Positions 57,170 to 64,000 of a stretch of DNA of 64,000 bases are shown here, piece by piece. Every line of letters begins with the position of its first letter. Positions within the stretch are counted from its first letter, which is position 1. A program made the position numbers and the translations under genes. This stretch comes from Streptomyces sp. NBC_01116 (GTDB taxonomy: Bacteria; Actinomycetota; Actinomycetes; Streptomycetales; Streptomycetaceae): assembly GCF_041435495.1 (NCBI RefSeq), contig NZ_CP108644.1:3891501-3955500 (forward strand). The letters are read 5' to 3'. The notes beneath the pieces are model-generated. The model saw only the letters and a list, made by a program, of their open reading frames with translations, was not told the origin of the DNA and made no database searches.

Positions 57170-58588
57170 TCAGCCAGTGGTACCGCCGTGGCGCCGCAGC
57201 ACGTGCACGGCCCGGTCGAAGGCCGAGTCCCTCTTCTTCTCGAACTCCTCCTTCGTGAAGACCGGTTCGGTGAAGTGCGGCGGAATGCCCGTGCCGTCGA
57301 AGGTCCTGCCCGAACGGGTCAGGAACTCCTCGTTCGGCAGCCAGGCGGTCATGCCGCCCGGCAGCTTGCGCATCATGACGTCCGAGAAGACCCCCTGGGT
57401 GGGCTGCCCGATCCGGACCGTCCTGCCGGGCCGGTCCATGAGGGCCTGGACGAAGGTCTCCCCCGCGCTGAAGGTCGAGCCGCCGGTCAGCACGGCGACC
57501 GGCCCGGTGTGACGGGGGCCCTGGGCGGGAGTGACGTGCACGGCCTGGGGACGCGTGTGCGCGGTGGGGTCCGCGGGGTCGTTGCGGGCGCGCTTGGAGT
57601 AGGCGACGTAGGGGGAGTCGGTGAGGCGCTCGGAGATGTGGATCCCCAGGGCGTCGGAGCCTCCGCCGTTGATGCGCAGGTCGATGATCAGGCCGTTCGG
57701 GCTCCGGGGGCGTTCCCGGCCGAGGGCCGCGTCCAGCGCCCGGTCGAGCTCGGCCAGTTGGGCGGCGTGGGAGGTGTCGGCGCCCGCGTAGCCGCCGAAG
57801 CCGGAGATACGCAGATAGCCCTGCCCGCCGGGAAGGTCGGCGTAGGTGATCCGGCCGGCGGCGAAGTCCTGAAGATTCCGGGCCTTCGCCAGGTCGCGCT
57901 CCAGGATGAACTTCTTGGTGTCGGCGTCCAGCTTCCCGTTGGGCACGACGGTGCCGGGGCGGGGCTCGGCGAAGATCCGGTCGCCGTCCTGGGCGGCGAC
58001 ATGGGCGTCGTGGAGCGGCTCGACCATCTCGCTGAAGACGGCGAACAACTCGTCCCGGGTCGTCCCGGCGTGCACCGCGGGCCGGTACCGGTCGCGTTGG
58101 GCGTGCCAGTCGACTCCCTTGGCGGAGAAGAAGGGGTAGTTCTCCTCGAAGGACTGCCAGAAGACGTCGAAGGCGGCGAGCGGCCCCTCGGGGTCCGTAC
58201 GCGTGCAGGCGGCTGGCAGCTCCGGGATCCGGCTCAGCTTCCGGTCGCCGACGGAGCCGTCCGCCCGCACGGACGCGCGGTCGCGTCCTCCGCCGACGCG
58301 CACGGTGAGGACCGTGCCGTCGGGCAGGGTGTAGGCGCCGGGTCCGGTGCGCTGCGCGGAGTCGCCCTGGATACAGCTGACGGCGGTGGTCTGGTACTCC
58401 TGGAAGGTTCCGCCCCGGATGGAGACCACGGTGCCGTAGCCGTCCATGCGCCAGGTTCCGTCGGTGGCCGACCGGTGGGCGGTGGCGGTCGGCTGGTGAG
58501 CCGTGGCGGTCGGCTGGTGGGCGGTGGCGGCCGGCGCGGCTCCACCGGCGAGGGCCAGCGCGACAGCGGCGGCCGTGACCATCTGCAC
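57170..58588 (-). CDS. secreted S41-family (tail-specific-like) serine protease
   Basis: 472-residue exported protease. Signal peptide of about 22 residues, then a HQPTATA repeat (21-bp DNA repeat at 58484-58545). The S41 domain includes LRISGFGGYAG, NGLIIDLRINGGGSDALG, and the catalytic Ser in AVLTGGSTFSAGETF, with a GQPTQGVFSD loop. The region VFWQSFEENYPFFSAKGVDWHAQRDRYRPAV is the N-terminal S41 helix pair. A PDZ domain is not obvious. GTG 58588 follows GGAGAAGG. Faces away from the GNAT gene (convergent). Confidence 0.87.
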   Translation of the reverse strand: MQMVTAAAVALALAGGAAPAATAHQPTATAHQPTATAHRSATDGTWRMDGYGTVVSIRGGTFQEYQTTAVSCIQGDSAQRTGPGAYTLPDGTVLTVRVGGGRDRASVRADGSVGDRKLSRIPELPAACTRTDPEGPLAAFDVFWQSFEENYPFFSAKGVDWHAQRDRYRPAVHAGTTRDELFAVFSEMVEPLHDAHVAAQDGDRIFAEPRPGTVVPNGKLDADTKKFILERDLAKARNLQDFAAGRITYADLPGGQGYLRISGFGGYAGADTSHAAQLAELDRALDAALGRERPRSPNGLIIDLRINGGGSDALGIHISERLTDSPYVAYSKRARNDPADPTAHTRPQAVHVTPAQGPRHTGPVAVLTGGSTFSAGETFVQALMDRPGRTVRIGQPTQGVFSDVMMRKLPGGMTAWLPNEEFLTRSGRTFDGTGIPPHFTEPVFTKEEFEKKRDSAFDRAVHVLRRHGGTTG

Positions 58589-58805
58589 GATGTTGCCTTC
58601 TCCGTAATCGACTTACTGTGACAGCCCCACGTTCCCCGACAAGGCGCTCTCCCGACCATCCGGCTGTCCGGATGATCGATGCTGGGGCCAGCACCACCCG
58701 CTACCGGGGGCACCCCCAGGAAGGCCGACCGGTGTGCCGGACCGCCGGTGGTCGTTCACGGCCGGCCTCATCGCGTACGCGGCCGACGCCCGGCGGCGCG
58801 TGACG

Positions 58806-59030
58806 TCAAGTCATCTCACCAGGCATCCGTCGCGGCGCGTCCCGGTGCGTCCCGGCGCGTCCGGTCACCAGCACCGAGCGCAGATGGGCCCGCAGCGTCC
58901 TCCGGACACGTTCGTCGCCGAGTGATCCGTGCGGTGTCACCGCGTCGAGGACGAGACCGCCCAGGATCGCGATGAGCCGCTCCGCCTCCTCGGCGGGCTC
59001 GGGCACCGCGAAAAGGGGCGGCGGGCCCAC
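58806..59030 (-). pseudogene. C-terminal remnant of a TetR-type regulator
   Basis: Seventy-four codons reading EEAERLIAILGGLVLDAVTPHGSLGDERVRRTLRAHLRSVL, the typical last two helices of a TetR-family ligand domain. The HTH and first half are missing, and the start codon lies inside the terminator of the 5'-nucleotidase gene. It is best seen as a 5'-deleted relic at the edge of the accessory stretch. Confidence 0.55.
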
Positions 59031-59047
59031 AGGCCCACCGCCCCATC
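59011..59047 (-). terminator. terminator of the 5'-nucleotidase gene with U-run
   Basis: On the minus strand the arms GGGGCGGTGGGCC and GGGCCCGCCGCCCC pair around a short loop and are followed by TTTT, 12 bp after the nucleotidase stop. It is the clearest intrinsic terminator in the window. Confidence 0.82.
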
Positions 59048-59059
59048 GCCCACCGGGAG

Positions 59060-60880
59060 TTACTGGATGACCGTGATCCGGTCCGTCGCCGGCGGGGCCA
59101 GCGGGGCGGTGGCCGTGGAGTGGGCGGCCAGGTAGGCGTTGAACAGGTCCAGGTCGGAGGCGCCGACCAGCTTGTTCGTGCCCTGGCCGAGGGCCGCGAA
59201 GCCGTCGCCGCCGCCCGCGAGGAACTCGTTCATCGCGACGCGGTAGCTCTTGGCCGGGTCGATCGCCGCACCGTTCAGCTTGATGGTGTCGGTGACCACG
59301 CGGGCCGCGCCCGTCTTCGTCAGGTCCAGGGTGTACGTCAGGCCCCTGGAGACCTGGAGGATCTTCGGGCTCGCCTCGTTCGCGCCGCTGACCTGCTGCT
59401 GGAGCGCGGTGACCAACTGCGCGCCGGTCAGGTCGACGACGTTCATCATGTTGGTGAACGGCTGCACGGTGAACGCCTCGCCGTAGGTGACGACCCCGTC
59501 GCCCTCACCGCCGGACGCCTTGTGGACCAGGTCCGCGCGGATGCCGCCCGGGTTCATGAACGCCACCTCCGCGCCGCCCTTGTCGGCGGGGGCGAGACCT
59601 TCGAGCTGGGCGTCGGCGATGACGTTGCCGAGCGGCTTCTCGGGGGCCGTGGAGCCGCGGCCGTTGATGTCGGCGCTGATCCAGCCCTGCGGCTTGCCCG
59701 CGATGGGCGCCGCGAGGGTGTTCCAGCGGGTGATCAGGTCCGTCATGTCCTTGGCCCTGCGGTCCGGGTGACGGGTGACGATGTGGTTCGCCGACTTCAC
59801 CGACGTACGGACGATGTCCTTGGTGCGGCGGTCGTACGTGAGCGTGGTGTCCGTGTACAGCTTGCCGAACGACGAGGCCGAGGTGACCATGCGCGGCTTG
59901 CCCGCCGGGTCCGGGACGGTGCACACGTACGCCTGGTGGGTGTGGCCCGTGACCAGGGCGTCCACCTTCGGCGTGATGCCCTTCGCGATGTCGACGATCG
60001 GGCCGGAGATGCCGTCGCCCGCGCCGGGGCTGTCGCAGTCGTAGTTGTACGAGGTGGAGGCCGGGGCCCCGCCCTCGTGGATCAGCGCGACGATGGACTT
60101 GACGCCCTTGCGGTCCAGCTCGCGGGCGTACTTGTTGATCGTCTCGACCTCGTCGTGGAACTTGAGGCCCTTGACGCCGTTGGCCGTGACGATGTCCGGG
60201 GTGCCCTCCAGCGTCACGCCGATGAAGCCGATCTTGACGCCGTTCTTCTTCCAGACGGTGTACGGCTTCAGCAGCGGCCTGCCGGTCTTCTCCTTGGTCA
60301 CGTTGGCCGCGAGGTAGGGGAAGTCCGCTCCCTTGAACTTCTTGCCCTTCTCGTAGCAGCCCTCGACCGGGTGACAGCCGCCGTTCTGGAGGCGGGCCAG
60401 CTCGGCCGCGCCCTCGTCGAACTCGTGGTTGCCCACCGCCGAGACGTCCAGGTCGAGGCCGTTCAGCGCCTCGATCGTCGGCTCGTCGTGGAAGAGGCCC
60501 GACAGCAGCGGGCTCGCGCCGACCATGTCGCCGCCGGCCGCCGTGACGGAGTACGGGTTGCCCTTGCGCGCGGTGCGCAGCGAGGTCGCCAGATACTCGA
60601 CGCCTCCGGCCGGGATCGCCTTCACCGTGCCGTCGGGCTGCGTCTCGGAGACGTTGCCGGCGGAACCGGCCGGCGGCTCCAGGTTGCCGTGCAGGTCGTT
60701 GAACGACAGCAACTGCACGTCGACGGTACGGGGCTTGTGCCCATGGCCGTGCCCGTGCCCGTCGCCCCGGTCCTGGGCGCCGGCCGGCATCGCGGCGACG
60801 AGCGCGCCCATGGTGGCCAGACCGGCCGCGGCGGCGAGCACCCGCCGCGTCGCGCGGTTCTTCTGCGGAGTCGCTGACAT
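59060..60880 (-). CDS. secreted 5'-nucleotidase/metallophosphatase
   Basis: 606-residue exported UshA-type enzyme. Signal peptide to about residue 35 (MPAGAQDRG), then a His/Gly stretch (GHGHGHGHK). The metallophosphatase domain has FNDLHGNLEP, GGDMVGASPLLSG, VGNHEFDEG, VALIHEGG and GHTHQAYVC, giving the two-metal ligands; the C-terminal domain includes NPGGIRADLV, FTNMMNVVDLTG and NEFLAGGGDGF for nucleoside binding. It should dephosphorylate extracellular nucleotides, often induced by phosphate limitation. ATG 60880 follows AAGGGGA. The N-terminal HGH run may also bind metal. Confidence 0.92.
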   Translation of the reverse strand: MSATPQKNRATRRVLAAAAGLATMGALVAAMPAGAQDRGDGHGHGHGHKPRTVDVQLLSFNDLHGNLEPPAGSAGNVSETQPDGTVKAIPAGGVEYLATSLRTARKGNPYSVTAAGGDMVGASPLLSGLFHDEPTIEALNGLDLDVSAVGNHEFDEGAAELARLQNGGCHPVEGCYEKGKKFKGADFPYLAANVTKEKTGRPLLKPYTVWKKNGVKIGFIGVTLEGTPDIVTANGVKGLKFHDEVETINKYARELDRKGVKSIVALIHEGGAPASTSYNYDCDSPGAGDGISGPIVDIAKGITPKVDALVTGHTHQAYVCTVPDPAGKPRMVTSASSFGKLYTDTTLTYDRRTKDIVRTSVKSANHIVTRHPDRRAKDMTDLITRWNTLAAPIAGKPQGWISADINGRGSTAPEKPLGNVIADAQLEGLAPADKGGAEVAFMNPGGIRADLVHKASGGEGDGVVTYGEAFTVQPFTNMMNVVDLTGAQLVTALQQQVSGANEASPKILQVSRGLTYTLDLTKTGAARVVTDTIKLNGAAIDPAKSYRVAMNEFLAGGGDGFAALGQGTNKLVGASDLDLFNAYLAAHSTATAPLAPPATDRITVIQ

Positions 60881-61185
60881 CGGTCCCCTTGTGTGTCAGT
60901 GCTGTCGGTGGTGTCGGTGATGGCAGTCGTGTCGCTGGCGTCACGTCTGGAATCCTGCGTGCCGCAGCCTAGAGTCAACGCGCGTAGCGCAACAGGTGTT
61001 CGGGGTTACGGACTGGTTGCCATCCGGCCAAATGGCTCGTCAGGAACGCTCCCGCAAGCTCCCATATCACCCGTATAACTCACACATCAGGGCAGAACCC
61101 TCACGGCGCGCATCACCGCCACCCCGCACCACCGCCACCCCGCCGCGCCCCCGCCCGGCGCGCCCGTCGCCGTACGCTCGGAGGC

Positions 61186-62109
61186 ATGACGACTGACGCA
61201 CCCCTCCCCGCTCCCGGACGCGAGGTCCACACCCTCGACGCACTCGACTCCGCGCAGGCCGACGCCGTCCTCGCGCTGCTCGCCGAGGCCGCCCGGTCGG
61301 ACGGCCGGCAGGCGGTCTCCGAGCAGGGCAGGCTCCGGATCCGGGGCGGACACCGCGACGGCGTACGGCACTTCCTCCTCACCGTCGACGGCACGCTCGC
61401 CGGGTACGCCCAGCTGGAGGACACCGACCCGGTCGAGGCCCCGGCCGCCGAGCTGGTCGTGCACCCCGACCGGCGCGGCCACGGGCACGGCCGGGCGCTC
61501 GGCGCGGCCCTCCTCGCCGCGACCGGCAAGCGGCTGCGGGTCTGGGCGCACGGCGGCAGCTCCGCCGCCCGCCACCTGGCCCAGGTCCTCGGCCTCTCCC
61601 TCTTCCGCGAGCTGCGCCAGCTCCGGCGGAGCCTGGTCCCGCTCGACCTCGCGGAGCCGGTACTGCCCGAGGGCGTCACCGTACGGACCTTCGAGCCGGG
61701 CCGTGACGACGCCGCCTGGCTCGCGGTGAACCGGGCCGCGTTCGCCCACCACCCCGAGCAGGGGTCCCTGACCCAGCAGGACCTGGACGACCGCAAGGCG
61801 GAGCCCTGGTTCGACCCGAAGGGCTTCTTCCTGGCCGAGCGGGACGGGGAGCTCGTCGGCTTCCACTGGACGAAGGTGCACGCGGAGGAGGGGCTCGGCG
61901 AGGTGTACGTGGTCGGCGTCCTGCCCGAGGCCCAGGGCGGCGGCCTCGGCAAGGCGCTGACCTCGATCGGGCTGCACCACCTGGCCGCCGAGGCGCTGCC
62001 CACCGCGATGCTCTACGTGGACGCGGACAACACGGCGGCCGTGACGGTGTACGAACGCATCGGCTTCACCACGCACGAGGTGGACCTGATGTACCGCACG
62101 GAGTCCTGA
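61186..62109 (+). CDS. mshD: mycothiol synthase
   Basis: Last step of mycothiol synthesis, acetylating the cysteine amine of Cys-GlcN-Ins. 307 residues with two GNAT domains: N-terminal LVVHPDRRGHGHGRALGAALLA and the active C-terminal VYVVGVLPEAQGGGLGKALTSIGLHHLA, with LYVDADNTAAVTVYERIGF. FFLAERDGELVGFHWTKVH is also typical. No spaced ribosome site; TACGCT (61173-61178) lies 7 nt before the ATG, so the mRNA is probably leaderless. Ends at a strong terminator. mshA is at 6-7.7 kb. Confidence 0.94.
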   Translation: MTTDAPLPAPGREVHTLDALDSAQADAVLALLAEAARSDGRQAVSEQGRLRIRGGHRDGVRHFLLTVDGTLAGYAQLEDTDPVEAPAAELVVHPDRRGHGHGRALGAALLAATGKRLRVWAHGGSSAARHLAQVLGLSLFRELRQLRRSLVPLDLAEPVLPEGVTVRTFEPGRDDAAWLAVNRAAFAHHPEQGSLTQQDLDDRKAEPWFDPKGFFLAERDGELVGFHWTKVHAEEGLGEVYVVGVLPEAQGGGLGKALTSIGLHHLAAEALPTAMLYVDADNTAAVTVYERIGFTTHEVDLMYRTES

Positions 62110-62141
62110 TACCCGCGTCCTGACACTCCACCAGGACGACC

Positions 62142-62174
62142 AGGGGCGGCGTCACTTGACGCCGCCCCTTCTTT
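62142..62174 (+). terminator. mshD terminator
   Basis: AGGGGCGGCGTCA (62142-62154) and TGACGCCGCCCCT (62157-62169) form a perfect 13-bp stem with a 2-base formal loop, followed by TCTTT. It lies 32 bp after the mshD stop. Confidence 0.85.
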
Positions 62175-62214
62175 GCACCACCCTTTCACTACTCAATTAG
62201 TGAAAGGGTGGTGC
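62175..62214. promoter_or_regulatory. 40-bp GntR operator palindrome
   Basis: The 17-bp arms GCACCACCCTTTCACTA (62175-62191) and TAGTGAAAGGGTGGTGC (62198-62214) are perfect inverted repeats with 6 bp between. The right arm contains the ribosome site GAAAGGG of the GntR gene, so the site can act as a protein-bound operator and also as an RNA stem hiding the ribosome site. Confidence 0.85.
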
Positions 62215-62219
62215 AGCGC

Positions 62220-62657
62220 ATGACAGCCGAATCCGCAGCGGTCGAGTTCCGCATCGACCGGCGCAGCGGCGTCGCCACCTACCTCCAGATCGTCCAGCAG
62301 ACGAAGCAGGCCCTGCGTCTGGGCGTGCTCGAACCGGGCGACCGGCTGCCGACCGCCCGCGAGGTCGTGGAAGCCACGGCGATCAACCCGAACACGGTCC
62401 TCAAGGCCTATCGCGAGCTGGAGCGCGAAGGGCTCGTCGAGGCCCGCCGCGGGCTCGGCACCTTCGTCCGCAGGACGCTGGGCACGTTGGGCACGCTGGG
62501 CGGCGCGCCCGACGCGACCGACGCCGACGCACCACTGCGCACCGAACTCGCCGACTGGGCCCGCCGGGCGCGGGCGGCCGGCCTGGAGAAGGACGACGTC
62601 GGCGCGCTCTTCACCGCCGTACTGGACAGCACCTACAAGGGGGACGAGGAACGATGA
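62220..62657 (+). CDS. YtrA-type GntR-family regulator
   Basis: About 145 residues: FRIDRRSGVATYLQIVQQTKQALRLGVLEPGDRLPTAREVVEATAINPNTVLKAYRELEREGLVEARRGLGTFV is a complete GntR winged helix, and the short C-terminal part (RTELADWARRARAAGLEKDDVGALFTAVLDS) marks the YtrA subgroup, which represses its own ABC-transporter operon. ATG 62220 is used; an in-frame GTG at 62208 would suit a leaderless mRNA. The TGA overlaps the ATPase start (ATGA). A TLGTLG repeat lies at the domain junction. Confidence 0.9.
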   Translation: MTAESAAVEFRIDRRSGVATYLQIVQQTKQALRLGVLEPGDRLPTAREVVEATAINPNTVLKAYRELEREGLVEARRGLGTFVRRTLGTLGTLGGAPDATDADAPLRTELADWARRARAAGLEKDDVGALFTAVLDSTYKGDEER

Positions 62658-63571
62658 CCGGCGTCGCGATCGAGGCACACGGCCTCGGAAGGACCTACGG
62701 GCGCGGGGGCGGCCGCCACCGCGCCCTGCACGACTGCTCGTTCCGGCTGCCCGCCGGCCGCGTCTGCGCCCTCGTCGGGCCCAACGGCGCGGGCAAGTCG
62801 ACCCTGCTGAACCTGGTGGCCGGGCTGGACCGCCCCGATGCCGGGTCCCTCACCGTCCTCGGCTCCACCGTCCCCGGCGACATACGCGACCGCATCGCCT
62901 TCGTCTCCCAGGACAAGCCCCTCTACCCGCAGCTCACCGTCGCCGACACGCTGTGGGCCGGGGCCGAGCTGAACCCCGGGCGCTGGGACGGCGCCACCGC
63001 CGACCGGATCGCCGGACCGCTGCCGCGCAAGGCCCGCGTCCGCACCCTCTCCGGCGGGCAGCGGACCCGGCTCGCGCTGGCCCTCGCCCTCGGCAAGCGG
63101 CCCGAACTGATGCTGCTGGACGAGCCGATGGCCGACCTCGACCCGCTCGCCCGGCACGAGCTGATGGGCGTCCTGATGGCGGAGACCGCCGAGCACGGCA
63201 CCAGCATCGTGATGTCCTCGCACATCCTCACCGAGCTGGAGGGCGCCTGCGACTACCTCCTGTTCGTCGACGGCGGGCGCGTCCGGCTCGGCGGCGAGGC
63301 CGAGGACATCGTCTCCGCCCACGCCCTGCTCACCGGCCGGGCCCGCGACCTGGCCCCGCACACCGTCGTCGAATCCCGCACGACGGGCCGTCAACTCACC
63401 GCGCTCGTGAGGAAGGAGGGCCCCGTGGACACCACCGCCTGGGCCGTCACCGAGCCCTCCCTGGAGGAGCTGCTGCTCGCCCACCTCCGCTCCCCGGACG
63501 CCCCGCCGCTGCTGACGCCGAGCGCGAGCGTCGCCGCGGGCGCGGCCCGTGCGGAGGTGGCGGCCGCATGA
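62654..63571 (+). CDS. ABC transporter ATP-binding subunit
   Basis: 305-residue ATPase. Walker A VGPNGAGKSTLLN, Q-loop FVSQDKPLYPQL, signature LSGGQRTRLALA, Walker B LMLLDEPMADLDP and switch His in MSSHILTELEG. It is the YtrB/ABC-2 type. The C-terminal extension is Ala/Pro-rich. Its start overlaps the regulator's stop and its stop overlaps the permease start, giving a tightly coupled three-gene operon that is likely drug- or envelope-stress-induced. Confidence 0.93.
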   Translation: MTGVAIEAHGLGRTYGRGGGRHRALHDCSFRLPAGRVCALVGPNGAGKSTLLNLVAGLDRPDAGSLTVLGSTVPGDIRDRIAFVSQDKPLYPQLTVADTLWAGAELNPGRWDGATADRIAGPLPRKARVRTLSGGQRTRLALALALGKRPELMLLDEPMADLDPLARHELMGVLMAETAEHGTSIVMSSHILTELEGACDYLLFVDGGRVRLGGEAEDIVSAHALLTGRARDLAPHTVVESRTTGRQLTALVRKEGPVDTTAWAVTEPSLEELLLAHLRSPDAPPLLTPSASVAAGAARAEVAAA

Positions 63572-64000
63572 GCACGCTGACACCACCGAAGCCCGAAACC
63601 GTGCCTTCCGCCGCCGAAGCGCTGCGCGGCCCCGTCCGGGTACTGCTGCGGGCACACCGCAGAGCCCTGTGGGCGGGAGCCGCCCTGCTGGTCATCGGCA
63701 TCGGCATCGTCGTGGTGCTCCGCGTCTGGATGGCCTCCGCGAAGGAGCTGTGCCCGGACGGCGACATCACTCCGTGCGGCGGCCCCATCTATCAGCCCAG
63801 CTACGCCCGTACGTCCACCGAGGCCTTCCTGTCCGAGGGCGGCACGGTGCTGCTCCTGCTGGCAGGGCTCATCGGCGTCTTCGTCGCGGGCCCGCTGATA
63901 GCCCGCGAACTGGAGAGCGGCACCTTCCGGCTGGCCTGGTCGCAGTCGGTCTCCCCCGCGCACTGGCTCGCCGCCCGGCTGGCCGTGCCCGCCGCGCTGG
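63568..64000 (+). CDS. ABC transporter permease, 3'-truncated by window edge
   Basis: At least 144 codons of an ABC-2-type membrane subunit: MSTLTPPKPETVPS start, a first transmembrane helix (ALWAGAALLVIGIGIVVVLRVWM), an extracytoplasmic loop with two Cys (LCPDGDITPCGGPIYQPSY), a second helix (VLLLLAGLIGVFVAGPLIARELESGTFRLAWSQSVSPAHWLAARL). The ELESGT...WSQSVSP segment is typical of ABC-2 permeases. ATG 63568 overlaps the ATPase stop (ATGA). The rest lies beyond the window. Confidence 0.88.
   Translation, partial: MSTLTPPKPETVPSAAEALRGPVRVLLRAHRRALWAGAALLVIGIGIVVVLRVWMASAKELCPDGDITPCGGPIYQPSYARTSTEAFLSEGGTVLLLLAGLIGVFVAGPLIARELESGTFRLAWSQSVSPAHWLAARLAVPAAL

Noticed and set aside
40000..59000. 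Natural-product biosynthetic gene cluster
   Set aside because: No PKS, NRPS, terpene synthase, RiPP precursor or glycosyltransferase set is present. Enzymes are scattered single genes with their own regulators.
1..64000. tRNA, rRNA, replication origin or prophage genes
   Set aside because: None was seen; no cloverleaf-like segment with CCA-proximal pattern, no integrase, terminase or capsid motif.

Overview
The window is high-GC actinobacterial DNA, almost certainly the core chromosome of a Streptomyces. The evidence is GC-rich third codon positions, GTG/TTG starts, many leaderless promoters (a TANNNT hexamer 6-8 nt before the start codon), both mycothiol genes mshA and mshD, and Streptomyces-type regulators: GlnR, the nickel regulator Nur, the sigma-WhiG antagonist RsiG, a WhiJ-like XRE/DUF397/ATPase set and a YtrA-type GntR regulator. 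From memory, the order gpm - mshA - NlpC/P60 - PP2C - rsiG - dtd - nur - sulfurtransferase - glnR - LacI - HtrA-like protease - two-component pair - 5'-nucleotidase - mshD resembles the S. coelicolor core around SCO4206-SCO4148; this was not checked by alignment.

Layout. 0-9 kb: end of phosphoglycerate mutase, two lipoproteins, a methyltransferase, a YunG-like protein, a DUF6247/RelE-like pair, an APH-fold kinase, a YbjN protein, mshA and a second methyltransferase. 9-17.4 kb: an NlpC/P60 hydrolase followed by an unusual repeat array, a SpoIIE-type phosphatase, DUF2516, an HbhA-like protein, an XRE regulator with a 26-bp palindromic site, an alpha/beta hydrolase, an M23 peptidase and a HAD hydrolase. 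17.5-21.1 kb: two TetR regulators divergent from a DrrAB-like ABC exporter, with two matching palindromes between. 21.2-30.5 kb: Eis-type acetyltransferase, asparaginase, rsiG, dtd, ygfZ, nur, nitrobindin-like protein, a 33-residue membrane peptide, DsrE-like, DUF3099, then DUF1416 and sulfurtransferase behind a cysteine-containing leader peptide, and a DUF2993 protein. 30.6-40 kb: Gln/Pro-rich membrane protein, MoaD-like protein, hydrolase, glnR (behind two overlapping small ORFs), a LacI regulator, an HtrA-like protease, a response regulator/histidine kinase pair and a PI-PLC.

40-59 kb looks accessory: short regulator-enzyme pairs (MerR/OYE, HxlR/F420-type reductase, GlxA-type/isochorismatase), secreted proteins (fascin-like, SapA-like, LAXTG-anchored, S41 protease), a MITE, an IS21-type remnant and a TetR remnant. 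59-64 kb returns to conserved genes: 5'-nucleotidase, mshD and a GntR-controlled ABC transporter cut by the window end.

Most striking signals: two unrelated genes (NlpC/P60 at 10 kb, OYE reductase at 40 kb) whose last codons and stop codon are part of tandem repeats that continue in frame downstream; two small ORFs overlapping one another and the glnR start; a leaderless cysteine-containing leader peptide before a sulfurtransferase; a clean 162-bp MITE with TA duplication; and several perfect operator palindromes beside regulators. No complete biosynthetic cluster, phage, CRISPR array, tRNA or rRNA was seen.
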